A stretch of 64,000 bases of DNA from Streptomyces fungicidicus. Lineage in GTDB: Bacteria; Actinomycetota; Actinomycetes; Streptomycetales; Streptomycetaceae. The notes beneath the pieces were generated by a model that did no database searches, was not told the DNA's origin, and saw only the letters and a list, made by a program, of their open reading frames with translations. Of the stretch, positions 8,292 to 21,551 are shown piece by piece (the stretch's first letter is position 1; each line of letters starts with the position of its first letter). The translations under genes were made by a program, and so were the position numbers. The DNA lies in NCBI RefSeq assembly GCF_003665435.1, contig NZ_CP023408.1, forward strand, positions 434,001 through 498,000. Reading direction: 5' to 3'.

Positions 8292-9665
8292 TCACCGTGC
8301 CGCCCGGCCCGCTTCCCCGACGTGCGCCCGTACCTGCTCCGGCGTCAGGTAGGCGTCCAGGTACTCGAAGTCCCGCAGGCTGCCCGGCCTGTGCGCCTGG
8401 AACCCGGTGCGCACGAAATCGTCGCCTGCGACGGCGTTCAGCAGCCAGTTGGTCATCACCCGCGTCTTGGCGACACCGGTGCGCAGCGCCGACCAGTGGT
8501 AGCCGCGGGCCACCGCCTGGGCGGGCACGCCGTGCAGTTCGATGCCGAGCGGCTTGGACACCGCGTCCTTGCCGCCGAGGTCCACCACGAGTCCGAGGTC
8601 CCGGTGGACGTACTGCCGCGTCGGCAGGCCCCGCAGGGTCGCGATGACGTTCTCCGCGACGTGCCTGCCCTGCCGCAGGGCGTGCTGCGCGGTCGGCGGG
8701 CACACCGCGCCGTCCCCCTTGGCCACGTCGGGCACCGCGGCCGAGTCGCCCAGCGCGAACACCCCGTCGTGGCCCGGCAGGCACATGTCCGCGTTGACGG
8801 CGAGCCGCCCGCGGACGGTCTCCGCGCCGAGCGTGCCGATGAGCGGGCTGGCGACGACCCCGGCGGTCCAGATCAGGGTGCGGGTGGGCACCACCCGGCC
8901 GTCGGTGAAGGTGACCTCCTCGGCGCCCGCCTTGGCGATGGAGACGCCCAGCGAGATCTCGATGCCGCGCCGGGTCAGGATCTGCTGCGCGCTGCGCCCG
9001 AGGTTCTCTCCCAGCTCGGGCATCAGCTTGGGCGCGATGTCGATGAGGTGCCACTTGATCAGGCCCGGGTCCAGGCGCGGATAACGCTTGACGGCGGCGT
9101 GCGTCAGCCGCTGCAGACAGGCCGCGGTCTCGGTGCCCGCGTAACCGCCGCCGACCACCACGAACTGCAGCCGCGAGGCCCGTTCCGCCGGATCGTGGCT
9201 GGCGTCGGCGATGTCGAGCTGCGAGATGACGTGGTCACGGAGGTAGGCGGCCTCGGCGAGCGACTTCAGGCCGAACGCGTGGTCGGTCAGCCCCGGGATG
9301 TCGAAGGTGCGGGTGACGCTGCCGGGGGCCAGCACGATGTAGTCGTACGGCTCGTCGACGACCTCGCCGTCGATGGTGCGGATGACACAGACCTTCGCCC
9401 GCAGGTCCACGCCGATGGCCCCGCCCGGGATGATCCGGGTGCGGTACCGCTCGCTGCGGCGCAGCGAGAGCGCGACCGACTGCGGGGTCAGCACTCCGGA
9501 GGCCACCTGGGGGAGCAGGGGCAGGTAGAGCTGGTAGGAGAACGGAGTCACCAGCGTGAGGTCGGCCTCGTCGGGGGCGAGCCTGCGCTCCAGCCGGCGC
9601 ACGCACTCCACGCCGGCGAAACCGGCGCCCACCACGAGGATCCTGGGTCGTGTCACGGTGTCCAT
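8292..9665 (-). CDS. ndh: Type II NADH dehydrogenase (NDH-2)
   Basis: A single-subunit flavoprotein of about 457 residues that oxidises NADH and passes electrons to quinone at the membrane face without pumping protons. It has an N-terminal FAD-binding Rossmann motif RILVVGAGFAGVE, a second NAD-binding motif FVVVGGGYAGTE about 160 residues on, and FALGDSAAVPD, the late FAD-contacting motif of the pyridine nucleotide-disulfide oxidoreductase family. The C-terminal part is long enough for the amphipathic membrane anchor. The frame is open from GTG 9698 and ATG 9695; I prefer ATG 9665, just before the Rossmann strand, though its GGAAAGGG ribosome site is close. Followed by the FUSC gene on the same strand. 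Confidence 0.87.
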   Translation of the reverse strand: MDTVTRPRILVVGAGFAGVECVRRLERRLAPDEADLTLVTPFSYQLYLPLLPQVASGVLTPQSVALSLRRSERYRTRIIPGGAIGVDLRAKVCVIRTIDGEVVDEPYDYIVLAPGSVTRTFDIPGLTDHAFGLKSLAEAAYLRDHVISQLDIADASHDPAERASRLQFVVVGGGYAGTETAACLQRLTHAAVKRYPRLDPGLIKWHLIDIAPKLMPELGENLGRSAQQILTRRGIEISLGVSIAKAGAEEVTFTDGRVVPTRTLIWTAGVVASPLIGTLGAETVRGRLAVNADMCLPGHDGVFALGDSAAVPDVAKGDGAVCPPTAQHALRQGRHVAENVIATLRGLPTRQYVHRDLGLVVDLGGKDAVSKPLGIELHGVPAQAVARGYHWSALRTGVAKTRVMTNWLLNAVAGDDFVRTGFQAHRPGSLRDFEYLDAYLTPEQVRAHVGEAGRAAR

Positions 9666-9764
9666 CCCTTTCCGCGGGCGGTCTGCCTCGGACATCACGT
9701 CTGACGCGTGCCCCTGTTCAGCACCACGATGCCCGTACCGCCGCGGGAACGCACCGGGAAGCGG

Positions 9765-11483
9765 TCACGGACCGTGCACGTGACAGAGCAGCAGGCAGAC
9801 GTCGTCGTCGCGTTCGGAGTCGCTCAGCAGCGGGCGGAGCATGCGGTCCGCGGTGTCGTCCAGGCGCGTGTCCAGGTCCTCCGGTCCGAAGGAGCCGAGG
9901 ACCGACGCGAGCCGCTCGATGCCGGGGTCGATGCCCTCGGCGCGCCGCTCTACCAGCCCGTCCGTGTAGAGCGCGAGCGTTGAACCGGGCGTCAGCCGCT
10001 CGGTGTGGTCCGCGATCTGCTGCCTCAGCGGTATGCCGAGCATGGCGCCCGGCTTGGCGTCCAGGACGCGCACCCGCCCGTCGGGCAGCCGCAGCACCGG
10101 CGGCGGATGACCGGCGGCGGCCCACGTCAGGGTGTCCTCGTCCGGGTGGAACCGCGCGATGACGGCAGTGGCGAACAGGTCGGGCTGCAGATGGTTCAGG
10201 AAGCCGTGCAGCCGGGTCAGCAGCTCGCCGGGGCTGCCGCCGTCGACGGCGTAGGCTCGCAGCGCGGTACGCAGCTGGCTCATCATCACCGCCGCGTGCA
10301 GCCCGTGCCCGGTCACGTCGCCGATGACGGTGATCAGACCGCCGTCCCGCTGCCGGAAGGCGTCGTACCAGTCGCCGCCGATGTTCAGGCCGTGCGTGGC
10401 GGGCAGGTAGCGGGCGGCCAGGCCGAGCCCGGGCGTCGTCGGCAGATCGGTCAGCAGGGCACGCTGCAGGGTCTCGGCGATGTCCCGGTTGTGCTCGAAG
10501 CGGCGGGCGTTGTCGATGGCGATACCGGCCCGCCGGGCCAGCTCCATCAGCATCACGGCGTCGTCCGGGTCCCAGCGGTCGCCGGGCGGCGACAGGGTGA
10601 GCACGCCCAGGGGCGTACGGCGCGTCAGCAGCGGGACGCACAGCAGGGGCCGGTCGGGGTCCAGCGCCGAGGCGGGCTGGTCCTCCACACCCGGCAGCCC
10701 GCCGGGGTGGCCTGCGGCGTACTGGGGACGGCCGGTGCGGGCCGCGCGGACGGCCGCCCGCGGATGGGACGTGGACCCGTACCGGTCGTCCTCCGAGTCG
10801 AACAGCCAAACGTCGACGTGGTGGGCGTACCGCGGCACCAGCAGCTCCGGCAGCCGGCGCACGATCTCGTCGTGGTTCAGCGAGGCGTTCAGCACGGCGC
10901 TCGTGTCCGCGAGGAACGTCAGCCTGCGGCGGGCGTCCTCCGCCTCGGTGCGCGCCAGGCGCTCGGCCGCGAACGCCTCCTCCTGCGCGCGCCCGGCCGC
11001 GTCCAGCTCGGCGTGCAGCGCCAGGACGCCCTGGTTGGTCTGGTGCAGCTCGTCCCGGTGGAAGGCGACCAGCCGCTCCTGCTCGGCGAGCCTGTCCAGC
11101 ACCACGGACGTGTCCTCGTCCGCGCCCAGCAACGCCTCGGAGAGGTCGGCCGGGTCCCCCGTCACCTCGGTGGTGTCGTCCTCCCGCCCCGGCTCTGGGC
11201 AGGGGACGGACACCGTCCACGGGCCGCGGTCGGCGGCCGCCTCGCCGGGGGAGGGCGTGACCACGGCGCGCAGCGTCCGGGCCTCGCCGGGGGAGCCGGG
11301 GACGTCCACGGTGAGGACCCAGCCGCCCCCCTTGGTGAGGCACCGCCGCAGCCGGTCGCTGAGGGCCGCGGCCAGCCGGGCGCGTTCGACCGCGGGCACC
11401 CCGTGCGACGTGGCCAGCCGGGCCACGGCTATACGGGCGCGTGCCGCGTCGGTGACGGTACGGACCTGCCAGTTGTGCGTCAT
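9765..11483 (-). CDS. rsbU: RsbU-like PP2C phosphatase with GAF domain
   Basis: A 572-residue cytosolic phosphatase at the end of the rsb operon. The first 110 residues look like a degenerate ATPase-type fold. A coiled coil (about 145-215) and a GAF-type sensor (about 215-340) lead to a SpoIIE-type PP2C domain (about 350-572), seen as LAARYLPATHGLNIGGDWYD, VIGDVTGHGLHAAV, LALYTDGLVERR and ERDDDVCLLL, with the metal-binding aspartates. By analogy with RsbU it would dephosphorylate a phospho-STAS antagonist and so free a sigma factor. Its ATG (11483-11481) overlaps the stop of the preceding gene as ATGA, so translation is coupled. Which STAS protein it acts on is not shown; the one at 14415-14801 is a nearby candidate. 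Confidence 0.85.
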   Translation of the reverse strand: MTHNWQVRTVTDAARARIAVARLATSHGVPAVERARLAAALSDRLRRCLTKGGGWVLTVDVPGSPGEARTLRAVVTPSPGEAAADRGPWTVSVPCPEPGREDDTTEVTGDPADLSEALLGADEDTSVVLDRLAEQERLVAFHRDELHQTNQGVLALHAELDAAGRAQEEAFAAERLARTEAEDARRRLTFLADTSAVLNASLNHDEIVRRLPELLVPRYAHHVDVWLFDSEDDRYGSTSHPRAAVRAARTGRPQYAAGHPGGLPGVEDQPASALDPDRPLLCVPLLTRRTPLGVLTLSPPGDRWDPDDAVMLMELARRAGIAIDNARRFEHNRDIAETLQRALLTDLPTTPGLGLAARYLPATHGLNIGGDWYDAFRQRDGGLITVIGDVTGHGLHAAVMMSQLRTALRAYAVDGGSPGELLTRLHGFLNHLQPDLFATAVIARFHPDEDTLTWAAAGHPPPVLRLPDGRVRVLDAKPGAMLGIPLRQQIADHTERLTPGSTLALYTDGLVERRAEGIDPGIERLASVLGSFGPEDLDTRLDDTADRMLRPLLSDSERDDDVCLLLCHVHGP

Positions 11484-12538
11484 GGGCCGTCCTGCGGAAC
11501 CGGCGCCAGCACGGCCACGGCGGTGTCGTCCCGCACCGGGCGCGCGGAACTGCCGGCGTCCCGGATCGCCACGGCGGCCGTCACGGCCGGATCGGCCGAC
11601 GGCACCCCCGTGTCCGGGGCCGGGTTCCAGCGGCTGGGCAGTCCGTCCGTGTGCAGAATCAGCAGGCTCTCCCCGGTCCAGGCGACGTCGTCCTCGCGCA
11701 CGGTGCGCGGCTGGTGCACCCCCACGATGCCGGGCCGCGACAGCAGCGACCGCCACCGGCCGCCCTCACGCAGCCTGGCCGACACGTTGCCGACCCCGGC
11801 GAAGCGCAGCCGGCCGGCCCACAGGTCGAGCTGCGCGACGGCCACGGCCGCGCCCCGGGTACCGGTGAGCGCTCCGTGGACGGCCTCCAGCGCCGCGGCG
11901 GGCGGCAGGCCGGGCCGGCGGTGCAGGGCCTCGGCCGCGGCGGTCGAGGCCCTCGCGGCCTCCCTGCCGTGGCCCAGCCCGTCCGCCAGCATCAGGGTCA
12001 GACGGTCGCCCGATCTGACCCAGGCCCAGGCGTCCCCGGAGAACTCGGCCCCGGCGTAGGGGATGTTGACCCCGCCGGCGCGCACACCGGCGGGGTCGGG
12101 CGCGGTGTCGCCGTGCGGTCCGCCGGTGCCCACGCGGGCCACCGCGACGGTGCCTCGGCCGGGCACGCTGTGCAGCCGGAAGTCGTCGGCCAGACGCCGG
12201 CAGGTGCCCAGACCCGCGCCGAGGGACCGGGCGGTGGTGAAACCGTCCCGCAGCGCGCCGTCGACGTCGGCGATCCCCGGACCGTGGTCGATCGTGGTGA
12301 TCTGCACCACCCGGCCCGTGATGCCCTCGCCGAGCCGCGGCGGGTCCACGACGTCGATCAGCACCTCACCGGCCTGCGCGTGCTTGAGCAGGTTGGTGGC
12401 GAGCTCCGTCGCCACCAGCGACGCGGCGGAGGTGCGGGACTCGTCCAGCTCCGCCAGGGCCGCCGCCTCCTCCGCCGCGACCCGGACGTCGCGCACGCGG
12501 GTCGAGTCCTGCACCGGCACGTCCCAGACGCGCGGCAT
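11480..12538 (-). CDS. Fused RsbT-like kinase and RsbX-like PP2C phosphatase
   Basis: A 352-residue two-domain protein. Residues 1-135 form a GHKL ATPase of RsbT type: VATELATNLLKHA (N-box), TTIDHGPGIADV (G1) and ARSLGAGLGTCRRLAD (G2) are intact. Residues about 150-350 form a small PP2C domain of the RsbX/SpoIIE group with LMLADGLGHGREA, LLILHTDGLPSRW and DDTAVAVLAP. In stressosomes RsbT phosphorylates RsbR/RsbS and RsbX removes those phosphates, so this chain may carry both activities or use the kinase-like part as a docking module. The gene is coupled at both ends: TGATG with rsbT upstream (alternative start GTG 12541) and ATGA with rsbU downstream. Confidence 0.85.
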   Translation of the reverse strand: MPRVWDVPVQDSTRVRDVRVAAEEAAALAELDESRTSAASLVATELATNLLKHAQAGEVLIDVVDPPRLGEGITGRVVQITTIDHGPGIADVDGALRDGFTTARSLGAGLGTCRRLADDFRLHSVPGRGTVAVARVGTGGPHGDTAPDPAGVRAGGVNIPYAGAEFSGDAWAWVRSGDRLTLMLADGLGHGREAARASTAAAEALHRRPGLPPAAALEAVHGALTGTRGAAVAVAQLDLWAGRLRFAGVGNVSARLREGGRWRSLLSRPGIVGVHQPRTVREDDVAWTGESLLILHTDGLPSRWNPAPDTGVPSADPAVTAAVAIRDAGSSARPVRDDTAVAVLAPVPQDGP

Positions 12539-12978
12539 CACGCCTCCCCGGGGTGACCCGGGCGGCGGCCCACCCAGGACGTCACGCGCACCGTGGTGCC
12601 CGAGCCGGGAGCGCTCTCGACCTCGAAATCATGCACCAGACGCCGGGCGCCGCCGAGCCCCATCCCCAGACCGTCCCCGGAGGTGTAGCCGTCGCTGAGC
12701 GCCCGGTCCAGGTCCGGGATGCCCGGCCCGGAGTCGCTGAAGGTCAGCCGCAGGCCGCTCACGCCGTCGGCGGTGACATGGCTCACCTCCACCTCACCTC
12801 CTCCGCCGTGCACCAGCGTGTTCCGCGCCAGCTCGCTGGCGGCGGTCAGCACCTTCGTCTGGTCGACCAGTCCGAAGCCGAGCTGCGCGGCGGCCTGGCG
12901 CACGTGCTGGCGCACCCACACCAGGTCCATGTCCGACCGGATGGGCAGGCGGGCCTCGACGCCCGCTGCAGTGGGCAT
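12538..12978 (-). CDS. rsbT: RsbT, stressosome switch kinase
   Basis: A 146-residue serine/threonine kinase of the GHKL family. The N-box is ASELARNTLVHGGG, G1 is FSDSGPGIPDL and G2 is GDGLGMGLGGARRLVHDF, all intact and close to RsbT of Bacillus. Upon stress RsbT phosphorylates RsbR and RsbS in the stressosome, leaves the complex and activates RsbU. Here it is the third gene of rsbR-rsbS-rsbT, its ATG (12978) overlapping the rsbS stop by one base (TGATG). The following gene also begins at its stop codon. The order and tight coupling strongly support the assignment; the biochemical targets are known from the family. Confidence 0.92.
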   Translation of the reverse strand: MPTAAGVEARLPIRSDMDLVWVRQHVRQAAAQLGFGLVDQTKVLTAASELARNTLVHGGGGEVEVSHVTADGVSGLRLTFSDSGPGIPDLDRALSDGYTSGDGLGMGLGGARRLVHDFEVESAPGSGTTVRVTSWVGRRPGHPGEA

Positions 12979-13397
12979 CACGGACTCTCCTGGCGGAGGC
13001 CGCCGGAGCGGGACGGGACGGCGGGCCGCGTCAGGAGTTCCAGCGCGGCCTCGGTGTTCAGCGCGGTCCGCATGCCCGGCAGCGTGAGACCCAGCTCCAC
13101 GAGGGTGATCGCGACCGCGGGCCGCATCCCGGCCAGCACGGTCCGGGCCGCCAGCAGCTCGGACTGGGCCGCGATCTCGGCCAGCACGCGTCCGAGGAAG
13201 GAGTCGACGACCTCCACCCCGGAGATGTCGATGACCACGCCCGTGACCCTGCTGGTCGCGATGCTCTCGGACAGGTCCTGCTGCAACTGCTGTGCCGTGG
13301 TGTCGTACAGGTCCCCCTGAAGGGTGACCAGCAGGACCTCGCCCAGCCGGAGGACCGGCACATGTCCCGCGACCGGGCGGGAGAACTGCTCGCTCAC
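12978..13397 (-). CDS. rsbS: RsbS, stressosome STAS scaffold
   Basis: A 139-residue single STAS-domain protein. The core VVIDISGVEVVDSFLGRVL contains Ser66 in the D-S-F context, the position RsbT phosphorylates in the Bacillus protein. RsbS and RsbR co-assemble into the cytosolic stressosome that holds RsbT in unstressed cells. The start is GTG at 13397 overlapping the rsbR stop as GTGA, and the end overlaps the rsbT start, so R, S and T are a translationally coupled set. The C-terminal tail after about residue 118 is low-complexity and probably disordered. Length is slightly above the usual 120-135. Confidence 0.92.
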   Translation of the reverse strand: MSEQFSRPVAGHVPVLRLGEVLLVTLQGDLYDTTAQQLQQDLSESIATSRVTGVVIDISGVEVVDSFLGRVLAEIAAQSELLAARTVLAGMRPAVAITLVELGLTLPGMRTALNTEAALELLTRPAVPSRSGGLRQESP

Positions 13398-14284
13398 CGG
13401 CGGCCCGCACCGTCGGGAGCCGCGTTCACGATGTTCGCCCCCAGCTCGTGCAGGCAGTGCCCCAGCGCGTCGGCGAGCGACGCCCGGGTCTTCACCGTGC
13501 CGAGGTCCAGACCCAGGTGCACGATGGTCTGCGCGATCGCCGGACGGATGCCGGACACCACGCACTCCGCACCCATCAGCCGGGCCGCGGCGACCGTCTT
13601 CATCAGGTGCTGCGCCACCAGCGAGTCGACCGTCGGCACACCGGTGATGTCGAGGATCGCGAACCGGGCCTGCTGGTCGACCACCGCGTTCAGCAGGGTC
13701 TCCATGACCACCTGGCTGCGGGCGCTGTCCAGCGTCCCGATCAGCGGGACCGCCACGATGCCGTCCCAGAGCTTGATCACCGGGGTGGCCACCTCCAGCA
13801 GCTGCAGGCGCTGCCGGTCGATGAGCGCCTGCCCCTCGCTGAGCGCCGCCTGCATGGCCACCAGGCGCAGCGTGCCCATGAGGACGCCGAGCGCGGACGC
13901 GCACTCCCGCGTCCGCTCCGGCGGGGCCTCGCCCATGTCGGCGACCAGCAGGTTCTCCATGGGCGGCCACAGCGCGGCCAGCTCGCTCGACACCTGCGTG
14001 GTGGACAGCCCCGCGCGGGAGCGGGCCGCCCCCATCCGCGCCAACTGCTCGCGCAGGCCCGAGAAGCCGGCGGCGTCCGGGTCCTCGACCCGTCCGGCGT
14101 CGGCGACCTCGGCCAGCGCGTCCACGACCACCTTCCCCGCCTCCACGGCCTCGTCGCGCGAGACGGTGAACACCGTGCGGAACAGGGGCTCGTCCGCCCA
14201 CCGCTGGGCGATCTGCTCACGTCGGCGGCGCAGGAAGTCCCTGACCTCGACCGTCGGGGTTCCGCCCGCTTCGTGCTCCGGCAC
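13394..14284 (-). CDS. rsbR: RsbR, stressosome sensor with C-terminal STAS
   Basis: A 296-residue co-antagonist. Residues 1-155 are an all-helical globin-like RsbR_N sensor domain (no obvious haem histidine pair), and about 165-285 a STAS domain. The phosphoacceptor strand reads DITGVPTVDSLVAQ with Ser221 where Bacillus RsbRA has a threonine, and VSGIRPAIAQTIVHLGLDL is the second conserved RsbR segment. The start is GTG at 14284 with GAGGAG 9 bases upstream. It heads the rsbR-S-T-kinase/PP2C-rsbU operon. Only one RsbR is present here, while Bacillus has several, so either other genomic copies exist or this stressosome has a single sensor type. Confidence 0.91.
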   Translation of the reverse strand: MPEHEAGGTPTVEVRDFLRRRREQIAQRWADEPLFRTVFTVSRDEAVEAGKVVVDALAEVADAGRVEDPDAAGFSGLREQLARMGAARSRAGLSTTQVSSELAALWPPMENLLVADMGEAPPERTRECASALGVLMGTLRLVAMQAALSEGQALIDRQRLQLLEVATPVIKLWDGIVAVPLIGTLDSARSQVVMETLLNAVVDQQARFAILDITGVPTVDSLVAQHLMKTVAAARLMGAECVVSGIRPAIAQTIVHLGLDLGTVKTRASLADALGHCLHELGANIVNAAPDGAGRR

Positions 14285-14414
14285 GTGTTCTTCTCCTCGT
14301 GATCATGGTGTCGACCCGTGCGCGCCCCGGACATCCGGAAGCGCGTACGGTTTCGGCCGCCCGGTCACTCTAATCATCCGTCGCGACCGCGGACGTCCGG
14401 CCCGGGAAGTCCGC

Positions 14415-14801
14415 TCAGTCCTCCAGCGGCACCTCGGGGGAGCGGTCCACGCGCTCCAGCGCCTCCTCGGCGCTCTCCGAGACGGGCACGGTTATGCTCA
14501 CGCCGGTCAGGTCCAGGATGCGGCGCACCGCGGGCGTGGGGGAGATGATGTGCACGCTCCCCGGCAGGTCACGTGCCTCCTGGTAGACGCGCAGGATGAT
14601 GTTCATGCCGGACGAGTCCATGAAGGGCACCGCCGACAGGTCCAGCAGGAAGTGACGGCGGCCGTGATGGAGCTGGTTCGCCAGGTGGTGCTGGAACTCG
14701 GTCGCCGTGTCGACGTCCAAGTGCCCCTCCACCGTGAGCAGTGCCACGTCCTCACGCGGCAGGGTCACCTCGACGGACAACGGGTCCTGGGCAATGGGCA
14801 C
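14415..14801 (-). CDS. STAS anti-sigma factor antagonist (RsbV-like)
   Basis: A 128-residue single-domain STAS protein of the RsbV/SpoIIAA class. FLLDLSAVPFMDSSGMNIIL carries the phosphoacceptor serine (Ser63 or Ser64). In the unphosphorylated form such proteins bind an anti-sigma kinase and release its sigma factor; PP2C phosphatases such as those nearby remove the phosphate. I chose GTG 14801 because GGAGGT lies exactly 6 bases upstream, although the frame extends to 14816. It is transcribed separately from rsbR (130-base gap with the rsbR promoter) and from a strong SigB-type promoter match at 14873-14849, implying positive feedback by a SigB-class factor. Confidence 0.88.
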   Translation of the reverse strand: MPIAQDPLSVEVTLPREDVALLTVEGHLDVDTATEFQHHLANQLHHGRRHFLLDLSAVPFMDSSGMNIILRVYQEARDLPGSVHIISPTPAVRRILDLTGVSITVPVSESAEEALERVDRSPEVPLED

Positions 14802-14848
14802 GAGTACCTCCAACAAAAATGATCAAGCTCTTGGTCGCGCAGCCGCGC

Positions 14849-14873
14849 GTACCCGCTAATCGCCCTGTCATGC
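14849..14873 (-). promoter_or_regulatory. SigB-type promoter of the STAS antagonist gene
   Basis: On the minus strand GCAT (14873-14870), 15 bases, then GGGTAC (14854-14849). This fits the SigB-class pattern GNNT-N14-16-GGGTAY in every defined position. A start near 14842 gives a 40-base leader to the GTG at 14801, with its ribosome site GGAGGT in place. Confidence 0.6.
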
Positions 14874-14904
14874 CTCCGAGGGTCTCCCCGGTGGCGTACG
14901 GCAC

Positions 14905-17315
14905 TCATCCGACCCGCAGCCCCACGATGCAGGTGTCGTCGTCCGTGTCCGACTTGCTGTACGTGAGCAGCCGGTCCAGCCGCTGGTCGAGCGTGCCGGG
15001 GGCGGTGGCGGCGCTGGTGAGCAGCCCGGTCAGGGACTCCTCCAGGCTACGGTCCCGGCGCTCGATCAGACCGTCCGTGTACATCAGCAGATTGTCCTCG
15101 GCGGCCAGCTGCACCTCCGACTCCTCGTAGACGGCCTCCGGCACGGCGCCCAGCAGCAGTCCGCGCACCAGCGGCAGCGGAGCGGCCTCCCGGCCCCGCA
15201 CCAGCACCGGCGGCAGATGCCCCGCCCGTGCCCAGCGCAGTGTGCGCGCGACCGGGTCGTACAGACCGCAGACCGCGGTGGCGGTGATGCCGCCCGTCAG
15301 ATGGTGCGCCACGATGTTCAGCCACGACAGCAGCTGCCCGGGACCCGCCCCGGTGACGGCCAGCCCGCGCAGCGCGTTGCGCAGCACGACCATGCTGGTC
15401 GCGGCCTCTATGCCGTGACCGGCGACGTCGCCCACGCACACCAGCACCAGCCGGGACGGCAGCACCACGGCGTCGTACCAGTCACCGCCGACCAGCTGCT
15501 CGGCCTCCGCGGGCCGGTAGCGGACGGCCACGTCGAGGCCGGGCACCTGCAGCGGCGCCTGGGTGGGCGGCATGATGGCCCGCTGCAGCTGCAGCGCCAG
15601 CCGGTCGCGTTCGCTGGCGTGCTGCTCGGTGTGGGCCAGCTGGTCGCGGGTGGCCGCCAGCGCCACCTCGGTCCAGTGCTGGGCCGAGATGTCCTGGTAG
15701 GCGCCCCGCGTGGTGAGCAGCCGCCCGTCGGTGTCCAGGACCGGCTCCGCGACCACCCGGATGTGCCGGGTCACCCCGTCCGGCCGCTGCAGCCGGAAGG
15801 CGGCCGAGGCCGGCCGGAGGTGGTGCAGCAGCGTGCGCAGGAAGCGCCCGATGGTGACTGCGTCGTCCGGATGGGCGTGCGCGGGCAGTTCCTCCAGCGG
15901 CACCGGCAGGCTGGACGGCGAACGCCCGTACAGGTCGAACAGCTGCCCGTTCCAGGTGATCTCACCGGTCAGCAGGTTCTCCTCGAAGCCGCCGATCCGG
16001 CCGAGCCGCTGGGCGTGCTGGAGCAGGCTCGCCAGGCGGGCCGTCTCGTCCTCGATCCGCCAGATGAACAGGATGCCGGAGCCGTGCCGGCTGACGCTTA
16101 TGTCGGCGACCGACGACAGCGGCACCTGGTCGACCAGGGCGGTCAGGTTCATCCGCCGGGCCCGGAACGGCTCACCCGTGGCGTACACCCGCTCGATCCG
16201 CTGGAACAGCTCGCTGTCCCCGGCGGCCATCGGGTAGGCCTCCAGCAGCAGCGCACCGCTGACCATGGCACGCGGCCGGCCCGCCGGGTCGAGGAAGCGG
16301 CCGTTGACGTGCTGGATGCGGAAGTCCAGCAGGTTCCCGTGGGCGTCCAGATGGGGCACCAGGACGAGGGCCGGGTCGTACAGCCCGTCGGCCAGGTCCA
16401 TCAGCTCCGCGGCGTCCGCCGGCTCCTGCTGCCGCCCGGCCGGGCCGTCCGGCACCGCACCGGTCTCCAGGGTGTGGGCGCACAGCTCGGCCAGGGCCTC
16501 CACCTGGCGGACTATCTGCGGTGGCTGCGGGGGCAGCGGATCGGGCCAGACGATCTCCAGCACGCCGTGCACACGGCCCCCGGTGCCGGCGGGCACCGCC
16601 GCCCTGCCGCCGTCCGGGTGATGGTGCCGGCCGACGCTGGGCAGGCCCCGCTCGGCGAGCGACGTGATCCACAGGCCGTCGGGCTCCGCGAGGCCGCACC
16701 GGGCGACCGTCGCCACGTCCGGCGGCACGTAGCACCAGCGCGCCGCCTCGGCGGGGGAGAACCCGGCGCTGCCCGCCAGGGTCAGCGACCCGTCGGCGCC
16801 GGCCGCCCAGATCGCCACGGCCACCGCGCCCAGCGGGCGCAGCGCCTGCGCGAGCAGGGACTCGGCCACGGCCTGGGTGTCGTCCGCCGCCAGCGCCGCG
16901 CTCTCGGCCGCGCGCAACCGTACGGCGGCCGGCTCCGGACCCGCCTCCTCGGCGGCCCGGGTGGCGGCCAGGAAGGCGTCCGTCACCTCCGACATGCGGT
17001 CCCGGGCGGCCTGGTTGATGACCTCGACCGCGAACTCCAGCTGAGTCGTCCCGGCCTGCTCGGTCAGCTCGGCGAGCTGGCGGGCGGCCTGCGAGGGGCC
17101 GCATCCCAGACGCTCGACCAGGATGCCCTTGGCGAGCTCGATCAGCGCCCGCCCCTCCGCCTCGGCCTGCGCCGCGCGAACCTCCCGGCTGAGCCGGTCC
17201 ACGGTCGCCGCGAGCCTGCCCGCGGGCGAGTCCGCGGACACCCCGCCGGGTCCGGCCGGCGGCGGCTCGAGCCGGGTCTCGCCACCGTGCGGCCCCTCCG
17301 GCCGCTCCCCGGCGC

Positions 17316-17319
<4 letters not shown>
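14905..17319 (-). CDS. ANTAR-GAF-PAS-PAS-PP2C signalling phosphatase
   Basis: An 804-residue cytosolic protein. Residues about 35-105 match an ANTAR helix bundle (ALIELAKGILVERLGCGPSQ...), a fold that usually binds paired RNA stem-loops; 125-290 is a GAF-type sensor; 300-420 and 430-555 are PAS domains (the second begins RLGRIGGFEENL); 575-804 is a SpoIIE-type PP2C domain with VGGDWYDAVVLP, VCVGDVAGHGIEA and LLMYTDGLIERRD. It should dephosphorylate a STAS antagonist in response to a bound ligand. An ANTAR at the N terminus of a phosphatase is an unusual order and may serve dimerisation rather than RNA binding. Its ATG overlaps the stop of the hybrid kinase gene as ATGA, so both are made together. 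Confidence 0.86.
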
Positions 17320-21320
<4,001 letters not shown>

Positions 21321-21551
21321 GCACAGCCTCGTTCCGGCAGAGTCAGAGTGCATTTCCGCAGTTCACGGATTTGCGCGATGAGAAAATACGCCGAAGGCTA
21401 ACCCACGTCGCGGGTGTGGAACAAAGCGTGCCGCCCCCCTGTGAAAACCGCGCCCCGCGTGCATACTCCGGCGCCGGGCGGGTACTCGGCCGCGTTTTCT
21501 CCGGGCGCGTGACTTCTGGTCACCGGCGCGCGGTTTTGGTACGCGCCGCTC
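21321..21551. promoter_or_regulatory. Divergent intergenic region before hybrid kinase and PRC-barrel genes
   Basis: The gap 21321-21638 separates the divergent kinase and PRC-barrel genes. It is less GC-rich than the genes and has no ORF I can support. A near-miss SigB-type element (GTTC-N14-GGGTTA, 21422-21400, minus strand) faces the kinase gene but fails at two positions. The good promoter for the plus-strand gene is listed separately. Confidence 0.4.

Noticed and set aside
21400..21422. GTTC-N14-GGGTTA facing the hybrid kinase gene
   Set aside because: Fails the SigB-type pattern in both boxes; treated as a near-miss only.
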